NCBI GenBank assembly: GCA_017607445.1
Contig: JAEVHH010000006.1
Coordinates: forward strand, 1,426,001-1,490,000
Source: Histoplasma ohiense
Taxonomy: Eukaryota > Ascomycota > Eurotiomycetes > Onygenales > Ajellomycetaceae
Length of the DNA stretch: 64,000 nucleotides
Reading direction: 5' to 3'
The position numbers were made by a program, and so were the translations under genes. Position 1 is the stretch's first letter, and each line of letters starts with the position of its first letter. Of the stretch, positions 56,290 to 64,000 are shown piece by piece. Below the pieces are notes generated by a model. The model saw nothing but the letters and a program-made list of their open reading frames with translations, made no database searches and was not told where the DNA came from.

Positions 56290-59200
56290 CTGGGGTGAGT
56301 GATGACTTGTAGGCATCGAGGGCGGCAGTATCCTCCAAGGCAGACATGGATTCCCAGGTCAGACAATCATATCCTATCCATTTGACAAGATATTCACAGT
56401 GGTGGTGATTGATTCTATCATCAAGAATTGTTTTGATCTCTCATTCAAGTTTGTTATTTTCTTCTATAATGACAGATGACTGTCAGTTGAAGATTCTCTG
56501 TGAAGGGAATGGATTCTCAGTCACAGATTGGAGCAGGTTTGTGTGAAAGACATTGTGAATGTCTGATGAAGTGTTAAGTCAATAATTGTGTGTGCTTAGC
56601 ATCTCTGTCACAGTATATTTGATGTGATGGTAATTCAGTATATATAAGAGGTGATCTGTCTTTATGTTCTTGAGATCTAATCAGATCTTGTTTTCTATAT
56701 AATATTGAGTTGCAGAACTTCTTCTGATGTTTACTTGATTCTTATAATCTTACTAAGTGCTGATTATGAAAGTTTCTGTTCATTTGTGAGCTTTCTTAAG
56801 CTTGCTCATGATGTTATCTGCTGCTTGTATGAGACTGTGAGTGTATGTGATTTCTTGAGAATTCTCAGAAAAGTTTAGAACTTCTAAATTGTATCTATGC
56901 AGAAGAAAGAATGAGCTTATGTCTGTTGTGACAGAGTTTCAGCTGTTGATTGCAATCTTGATGTGTGATAGCAGATGACTTCAGTTGTCTTGTGTGTAAT
57001 TGCAGAATTTACAGAGAATGTTCTTTACTGTTTGTATCATTCTCTCTGTGACTTCATCAGTCTCTGAGTGATATGCTGTTGACAATTTTCATTCAATTCT
57101 TAGCAGCTGACATACATGAGTTCAGAGTGCACTGATGAATTGACTGTCTCTATCTGATACAATGAATGAAGGCAGACTGTGTATATAATAGAATAAGCTC
57201 TGAACAAAGACATCTGCAACTACTTCAGCATCCATTCTGTCACAGAATTGCAGTATTACACCCTTGCTGAGATGATCAACAATGACTAGAATGTTTGTAG
57301 AATCTTCACTCTCAGATAGAGAAACTGCAAAGTTGATTACTATATCATGTCAGATTTGTTTGAGAATAGACAGAAGTTTCAACATCTCTTTTCATTGTTT
57401 GTACTATACTGTTATCAAGCCACAGCAATTGCAATTGTGTACAAACTGATGTATGTTCTTTGATATGTTCAGTCAGTAAAAGTCTTGAGCTATGATGCTG
57501 TATATGATTTCATGATCTGAGTGCTCAGTCATTGATGAGTTGTGGATCTTCTGTATGATTTGTGTTTGTAGAGGTTCTGAATTGGGGACCCATTGTCTGT
57601 CTCAGAAGCATAGACATCCATCATCACTGATTGAGCATGCTGAGATGTCTGTTTTTGAGTATATGTCTGCAGGGAATTGAGGTGCTCTGCTTTGTATGAC
57701 TTCAGCAGCTTGTTGTCAGAATTTGTCTGTCTCTGTTGCTTGTCTCCATTGCTCTTCAAGCAAGAGGTATTGAGTATGGGATTGATTAATGTGTATATAG
57801 GGTTCATCTGACTGTGTGGGACTTTCTATAATTATGGGGTTGATTAACTGATGCTCTCAGTGTTTCCATCTGTCATTCAGATCATTGAATGATATATCTT
57901 GTTTTCAGCAGAATAGAGCATCTGTGAGAATATTCTCTGCTTCTGATCAGTAGCAAATTGTGAATGAGAATCAGCTAAGAAACAATGATCAGTGCATATG
58001 TCTCTCAGTGAGCTTACAAGTGATTGTGAAATATTTCAGATTCTTATGATCAGTAACAATCTTGAATCTCTCAATGCTCATGAGTTTGAACTCTTATTTT
58101 TTGAGACATTGTATAATCACTAGAAGCTTCTTGTTGTAGATCTTGTAGTTGCATTCAGTGGGTGACATTTTCTTTGAGATGAAAGCACAAGATTGTAGAA
58201 CATCTTTGTTATTGTATTGTATTAGTGCTCCATCTACTACATAATCTGAGATGTCTGTTTTGAGAATTGTATGCTTATCTGAATTGAATGATTGCAGCAT
58301 CAGAGTGTTTGTGAATATACACTTCAGCTTTTTGAATGCTGCATCTGCTTCATCAGTCCATTGAAATACAGTGTCTTTTCAGATCAGATTCATCAGTGGT
58401 TGTATGATATTGAAGAAGTCTTTGATAAATCTTTGATAGAAGTTGATGAATTCTAGAAAGCTTCTAGTTTCTTTTACTGAGACTGATGTCTCTCAGTTGA
58501 GAATTGCTTCCACCTTCTTAGAATTCATGCATACACCCTTTTCAGCTTTGATGATGAATTCTAGATAGATTATAGACTTGATTTCAAAGTCACATTTGTC
58601 AATGTCCACTTGCAGTTCAGCTTTTCATAGATGATCAAGCACTTGTTGTATGTGCTTACAGTGCTCAGTGAGCAATCCATCAGTGAAGATTAAGATATTA
58701 TTCATATACATTGAGGTGATCTCATCAAGCAGATCTCATAGAGCTCAGTTAATGTATTTCTGAAATGTATTCAGAGCATTTGCTAATCCAAAAAGAGTCA
58801 CTGTCCATTCATATAATTCATAATATGTATGAAAGACAGTTAGTCATTCATCATCTTCATTAATTCTTATCTTGTAGAAGGCTGCAGAGATGTCAAGTTT
58901 TGTAAATCATTTTACTTTTTCTATCTGTTCAAGCATTTCATTGATGAGTGAGAGGGGGTATCAGTCCTTTCATGTAATCTTATTGAGCTTTCAATAGTCA
59001 ATGCAGAATTGTAAACCTTCTTCTGATTTTTTCACAAACAGTACAGATGCTGCAGTGAATGAGTTGCTAACATAAATAAAGTCTTTGTCTAGTAATTCAT
59101 TGAGTGTTTTTCATAGAACAAGAAGTTCATTGCATGATATGCTGTAAAGAGGATCTCAGAGTGATTGTGAGTTCTTACTGTCTTTCTTAATAAGTTTGAT

Positions 59201-59842
59201 TGTATGATCTATACTGTGTTCTTGATGAGAGGGAAGCTTTTCAGCTTTCTTTTCATTGAACACATCTGTGAAGTTCTTGTATGATTTGAGTAGTTCTTTG
59301 CACAGTTTTTTGAGATTCTTGAGTTCTAGCTTTTCTAATACTTTCTTGATATCTGTCATGCTAGCAGTGAACACTTGAACATTCTTCTTCTTGCATGCTT
59401 GATGAGTTAGTAGCTTGAATACTTCTGCTGATATCTGGGTGAGGTCAGTGATTCTGTTGATATTCTTTTCATAAACACAGTTGTCTTCTGAGAAGATTAG
59501 GCAACAGTTGCATGTGTCTATCAGAATTCCAAATTCTGTAAGTTATGACAGACTGAGCATTAAGTTGTACTCAAGATCTTGCACTTCATATGTATAAACA
59601 TTCCTTTTTTCATGTTCTTCTACATTGATGTTGAACTTTATCATATTGTAGGAGGCGGATCCTCTGAGGCCATTGAATCCACTGAGCTTACACAGTTCAG
59701 AAAAGAGAATACACTGAAGCTTATGCTTTTCAATCAACTGAGTGTTTATAAGAGCATAGTGAAGGAAACCACTGTCTATCATTGCTTGTACATTGACTAG
59801 ACTATTTACAATAGCAGAGACTATAATTGTGTCTGCTTGCAT
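56290..59842 (-). pseudogene. pol of D: protease, RT, RNase H, integrase, chromodomain
   Basis: The protease at 59842-59543 retains AMIDSGFLH (DSG intact). RT at about 59100-58500 has LDISAAFYKIRI and MNNILIFTD, where YxDD has become NN. RNase H at 58300-58094 has LKTDISDYVVDGAL. The integrase zinc module spans about 57530-57400 (HSDHEII...CNCCG), and the core has ILVIVDHLSKG. The chromodomain end has YLVKWIGYDCLTWES near 56370. Stops at several tryptophans and arginines make it inactive. Confidence 0.82.
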
Positions 59843-59859
59843 TTTCTGTTCAAATCTTC

Positions 59860-60097
59860 AACTCACTTCTTGCTTCTTAAGCTCTCATCTGTGTTTTAGA
59901 GTGAGAGCTCTTTGTTTCTCTGTTCTTATTCATTTGTAGATGTAGTTGTGTTCACACACAGTGTAGAAGCTGGGATCACTGTGTTGATGCACTGACTTGC
60001 AAAATGCTCTGATCTATTGCAATGGATGCAAACTTCTTGAGTGATTCAATCAGTAACTTCTCATTCAGAGAGACCAGGTATTCTTGGCTGTTCTGTG
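59860..60097 (-). pseudogene. gag C-terminus of D with CCHC knuckle
   Basis: Contains CIHCNRSEHFASQC (C-x2-C-x4-H-x4-C) at about 60027-59986 on the minus strand, followed by a Lys/Glu-rich linker to protease. The capsid part is missing because the element ends at about 60104. Confidence 0.7.
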
Positions 60098-60440
60098 TAG
60101 ACTGGCCGTGTGACTGTGCATGGGACCATGATCAATTTTAGTGTTGATTCCATTCTTGTATATTTTGGTCCTGGTCTCATATATTGTTTTTCAAACCAGT
60201 TACTTTACACTGTTTGTATTATAGCTCTGGTCTCATTTCACTGTTTATGAGAAATATTTAGATTCTGAATACTGTTCTTATCTTGATTTCTGAGTCACAG
60301 TTCTGTTTGGTCTCATTTTACAAAACAGAATCAAACAGAACCATGACTTACCCATAATTACATAATACATATATCTTTATGCTGAATGGTAGCTAATTAT
60401 GATGTGAGCATTACCAAATATCATTACCTTTTTGATGTCA
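60098..60440 (+). repeat. Repeat E, copy E2
   Basis: Aligned with E1 (12194-12334 plus 35396-35576). It contains several ggtctcat blocks and inverted pieces (ttctgtttggtctcatttta followed by aaacagaatcaaacagaa), then gagcattaccaaatatcatt. Termini are undefined. It could be a MITE-like DNA element. Confidence 0.5.
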
Positions 60441-60479
60441 CAACAGAAATATCATTATATGTCTGTAGATATTTTGAAA

Positions 60480-61200
60480 ATTAAAAAACAAAAACAAAAA
60501 CAACAACTGAGAATATTATAAAAAAAAAAAAACAAAAATCTTCAGCAAAAAAAAAAATAATGAAAAAAAAAAAATAAAAATAAAACAAAACTCATTTATT
60601 CAATCTATAATTGCCAAAAAAATTACTACTCAATCCTTCAGCAATCTTCATCATCAATCTAATATATCTCACAGTGAGAGTCATCTGCTCACAATGAATC
60701 ATGATCTTAAGACCATCTATAAAATGATTAGTGAGATATTGTTACATCTGTTTTCACATGATATCATACACTCAAAAAGTGTGATCAATATTGTCTTCAT
60801 GGCAATTTGGAGAGTATTGAGAGCAGAATGCTGAAAGTGATACTTCCCTCCATCAATCTTCTGAACAAGACATACAAACATGATTTTGAGGAAAATGAGA
60901 TTCTCAGACTTCTGATAATAACAGATCTCACAGATAGCTTCTACTTCCATATCAGTATCTAGTATTATCAAAAAGCATTACTTTGAATTTCATACTCTGC
61001 TTATCCACTTTTTTCATATGAGGGTGGGGGTTGTGCACCTCCCATACAGCACAGTGAGCATTGAAATGCTGTTTGTGATGATAAGCTCAGACTGCTTCCC
61101 ACTCCACCACTCACTGCTCATATACTGTCTTGTGAAAAGCAGCAGTTGTTGGCATTGCTCTCTGATGAGAGATATTCTTATCACAGACCATTTTTTTCAT
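60480..61200. other. Low-complexity and unassigned sequence
   Basis: 60483-60600 is poly-A-rich on the plus strand (aaac/aaaat runs). At 60717-60971 an 84-codon minus-strand frame with six cysteines (CEICYYQKSENLIFLKI) is flanked by stops. It may be an exon of a decayed gene, but I recognise nothing. The segment near 61018-61070 is locally G-rich. Confidence 0.3.
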
Positions 61201-61804
61201 TGAGAGATGGAGAGAAATTGAGGAGTGAGAGGAAAGGAATCAGAGAGTGAGAAGAAATGAGTGCAGAGAATAGATATGTAGATTTCAGAGAGAAAAGAAC
61301 AGAGACTTATGATGATGAATTTGCTAGATAGAATCAATTAATCAATCAGTATTCATTCACAGAAAACATTGAGATATTCATATTGCTTTTAATAGTTAAC
61401 ATACTGCTGCAGAATTATGATGGGTTAGAGAGAGAAGAGAGAAAGAACAAAGAAAAAGAAAAACATATATAAATGTTAAACTGAGAGATTGCATATGCAA
61501 ATAATCTCTATAGCAACAAAGAAACATCTCATCTGCATTCAGTCATAATATAACTTGCAGAGTGCATGCAGTATGTGATATCAACAAGTAGCACAAAAAT
61601 GCAAACAGTGTTGCTATGAGATATGTAATTTCTCATAACATATAGAAGTAGATTTTCTTTTTTCTTGAATTCTTTGATATATCTCTGTTCTTCCCATCAC
61701 ATTTCTGCACAGATAGTAACTTATAAAAAGAATATATTATTTTCTCTAGAAATCTTTATCATTACAATTAGAATGTGTTTCTCTTCTTCTCTTCTGCTGA
61801 AAAC
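61201..61804. other. A+T/purine-rich spacer upstream of the Lys-rich pseudogene
   Basis: GAGA-rich at 61200-61280 and 61425-61460, otherwise featureless. Short frames on both strands near 61665-61946 overlap the pseudogene start and look fortuitous. Confidence 0.35.
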
Positions 61805-62680
61805 ATGTCTGTCTCTCTCTTCAAGAAACATTTGGTGGCTCTGCATACCATCAAAACATGCAAACACTGCCATCATCTTGAGAGGAAAGAGAAAGAATTC
61901 TTCAAATGTGAAGAGACTGACTGCAAGACACATCATATTGTCTTGAAAAAACTCTGTAATGAAGTAGATTGATAATGATTTTGGGTAATGCTTCTGCTGG
62001 AATTTGACTAATATTATGAAAGAAATGATGCTGATGACTCAATGTATGAGAAGTTGAAGAAGAAAGCAGTGAAGTTGCTCATGCAGCAGTGCTGAGATCA
62101 GAAACACTCATGAAAATGATTTGAGATCAAGATGAAGAGAAAAAGAGCTGAGAAGATGACAGCTGTGAAAAAGCATCATCAGAAAAAGATTGAAGATGTG
62201 TTTGCTCACAAGACAAAGAAGTTCAAGCTGATAGATTGTATTTTGAATATATTCATTGATAACACTTTTTGATAACAATTCTGTTGTCTAATTGATTAGC
62301 AGACTTCTGAAGAGAATCAGAGCATTGAAGTCTTGTTTAGATCTCATATACACTCAATGATTCAGAACATTGAGAAGACAGCATTGCTTTCTGAGTATGC
62401 TAATTTGCTTACTGCAGAGATAGAATCTAAGACAGCAGATCAGAAGATGCAGAACTTTGAAGCTCAAGTAAATCTGATGAAAAGAGAGAAGAGTTCTTCC
62501 TCATCTGAGAAGATAGCTGAGAAGGGTTTTGAGTTGATTGTTTCCTTGAATGAGAAGAAGAAGAAGAGGGAGGAGAAGAAAGAGAAGAATTGAATTGTGA
62601 AGAATGAAGAGAAAGAGAAAGAGAAGAAGAAGAAGAAGAAGAAGAAGAAGAAAGTCAAAGAAAAAAAGAAAATAGTCTAA
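61805..62680 (+). pseudogene. Lys-rich pseudogene of unknown function
   Basis: A single frame from ATG 61805 to TAA 62678-62680 (291 codons), broken by about a dozen stops, nearly all TGA or TAA at likely Trp/Gln positions. This includes three in succession at 61970-61978. The N-terminus has a possible zinc module, CKHCHHLERKEKEFFKCEE followed by C and HH. The middle is basic and helical (KMKRKRAEKMTAVKKHHQKK). The last intact stretch (62333-62593) is coiled-coil-like, and the tail is a (GAA/AAG) lysine run. The domain order resembles transposase-adjacent BED-type proteins, but I cannot assign a family. It lies 0.5 kb before a hAT transposase. Confidence 0.5.
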
Positions 62681-62834
62681 GAAAAAAATTTTTTTTTTAT
62701 ATGTTTGTTTTTTAATATTTTTGTTAAATTAATTGTATTATTATCTGTCAGAGATTACAAATTTTTTATTTGATATTTTACATTATGCAATTCTTTGTTG
62801 TGAGAATATATTATTGTAGTGATATTATGCTCAT

Positions 62835-62870
62835 GATATATATATATATATATATGTGTATGTATACTGT
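62835..62870. repeat. TA dinucleotide microsatellite
   Basis: (ta)n followed by tgtgtatgtata. Lies in a 500-bp A+T-rich stretch (62690-63080) with no gene. Confidence 0.7.
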
Positions 62871-63084
62871 AAGGTGTGTGTGACTTTATATATAGTATTG
62901 GTAAACAATGAAAGGTGATAAATTCATACTGTGGAATTGTGATATATTAGAGATAGATAATATATCTAATGAATCAACTTTTCGATACTTATAAACCTTA
63001 ATGATATCTTTAATATTTTAATTATCATTTTTTTCTATTTTATCATAGATTCATAATTTTGTTGTTGTTTATAAATATATTCTA

Positions 63085-64000
63085 CTAGTGTTCTAACCAA
63101 TTAGAGTGGGTTAATGAAAAGAGAGTAAAAAAAAACTCAACAAATTTCTCAACTTTATTATTCTCAGAATTCATTCCACACATAATTTCTCATCATTTAT
63201 ATTCATCATGACAACTTCAGTAATTGCTGAATCAGGGAATTCATCACCTTCTTTAATGAAGATTCAAGATCTTATAGAAATAAGAGTGGATCAAACAATT
63301 TATGTTGTTTATAAGTCCTCACAAGATGAGCTCTTTCAAGTCTGGTGGATGCACACTTTCTTTTTTCTTGATGATGAAAAACAACACAATCTATGGAAAA
63401 GTCAGTATAGACAATGAGGAGATCTATGAAAAAACTTTCAACAAGTTGCTGTGAAGATCACTGAAGAGCCATTTCTCTGCTGTAATCATTGCAACTTCAT
63501 ACAAAAACATCCATTCTGGAGTGAACATGAATCAGAAGAAATCACACAACATTTGAAATCTGCTGATTGTCTACAGCTTAGAGAAAAACATCAGAATATT
63601 CTTCATGAACTGATACTTATATCATCTACTCTCATTAATGGTAACAATATTTGGTAATGCTTATGTACTATTTTGCAGAAAAACATGTGAAAACAACAAC
63701 AAACTGATGTCAATCTTTCAATTTCAACTCTTTCATCAGACAACTTTCAAGAACAACTTCTACATCTATGTATATTTTTGAATCTTCCACTGCATGCTGT
63801 TGAAAACTCGGAATTTTGAACTTTACTTCAAATGCTTAATTCATATATTCAAATTCCTCATTGATTCAGTCTCCACTCTTTTCTGAATACACATTACAAC
63901 AATGATATGCAACAACTTGGACTTCTGTTGAAGAAACAACAGAAGATATCACTGACAGTGAATGCATGAACAAACACCAACAATCTATCCTTTTTGAATG
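63085..64000 (+). mobile_element. hAT DNA transposon, left end (continues past window)
   Basis: The putative terminal sequence TAGTGTTCTAACCAATTAGA at about 63085 has the TAGNG form of hAT inverted repeats. It precedes a transposase ORF by 120 bp. The right end and the 8-bp target duplication lie outside or cannot be tested. Confidence 0.5.
63208..64000 (+). pseudogene. hAT-family transposase, N-terminal part
   Basis: ATG at 63208; a single frame continues to the window end with several TGA codons at tryptophan or arginine positions (first at 63415). An acidic N-terminus is followed by a BED-type zinc finger (CCNHCNFIQKHPF...HLKSADC, about 63480-63585). A helical region leads to LPLHAVENSEF, and the start of the catalytic domain is SLTVNAWTNTNNLSFL, the position where hAT enzymes read D-x-WTS. 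It would cut and rejoin element ends. The usual aspartate before the tryptophan is Asn here, another G-to-A change, so this copy is dead. The C-terminal dimerisation domain is beyond the window. Confidence 0.78.

Larger units (their letters stand above)
55883..60104 (-). mobile_element. Ty3/gypsy element D, 5'-incomplete
   Basis: A third Ty3/gypsy family on the minus strand. The 3' LTR is at 55883-56276, preceded (minus strand) by purine tract AGAGGGGGATAA. Then chromodomain, integrase, RNase H, RT, protease and a gag zinc knuckle, ending abruptly near 60104 within gag. No 5' LTR is present; repeat E follows. The domain order and chromodomain place it with chromoviruses. Confidence 0.88.

Noticed and set aside
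60098..60300. 5' LTR of element D
   Set aside because: No similarity to the D 3' LTR at 55883-56276; the sequence belongs to repeat E.
62464..62658. Poly-phenylalanine minus-strand ORF
   Set aside because: Antisense shadow of the lysine run in the pseudogene at 61805-62680.

Overview
The window looks like a gene-poor, A+T-rich, transposon-packed region of a filamentous ascomycete (Pezizomycotina) nuclear genome. The reasons are: two chromodomain Ty3/gypsy families plus a third related one; Tad/I-type LINEs with RNase H; a hAT transposase; short introns with GTAAGT donors and CTAAC-type branch sites; and pervasive RIP-like decay. Repeat copies differ almost only by C/T and G/A transitions, tryptophan TGG codons have become TGA, CAG/CAA have become TAG/TAA, and CpG is nearly absent except in small islands. 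I cannot name the species.

Layout. 1-12334: the 3' end of a family B Ty3 element (B1), split by a complete family A element (A1, 1120-8263, TSD TAAAC), then a rearranged B1 tail, a truncated LINE (L2) and a palindromic repeat (E). 12335-35395: one family A element (A2) inflated to 23 kb by nested insertions. A 6.7-kb LINE (L1) sits in its RNase H-integrase region, and a 9.2-kb family B element (B2, TSD CAGAT) sits in its integrase. B2 in turn carries a 1.7-kb tRNA-headed SINE/LINE chimera with a 14-bp TSD. Uninterrupted copies elsewhere in the window show several pre-insertion sites. 35396-36484: E repeat and an 18-bp minisatellite. 36485-43507: third family A copy (A3) with one shortened, CpG-rich LTR, abutting the gag of another element (F). 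44927-50500: LINE L3, A+T-rich sequence, a 145-bp repeat, a small LTR-like element with a gag-like ORF, a LINE scrap and a 17-bp tandem repeat. 50943-51564: the one apparently intact cellular gene, a two-exon gene for a 181-residue secreted, cysteine-containing protein. 52172-60104: D LTR, B LTR, LINE L4, A4 with a SINE in its LTR, LINE L5 and the third Ty3 family (D). 60098-64000: E repeat, a Lys-rich pseudogene and a hAT transposase running off the end.

The most interesting signals are: (1) an antisense, three-exon gene of 345 codons between pol and the 3' LTR of every family A copy; (2) the tRNA-headed composite retroposon; (3) matching 9-bp complementarity between an LTR-internal site and the primer site in families A and B, the signature of Tf1-type self-priming; and (4) the undegraded secreted-protein gene inside the decayed transposon landscape.
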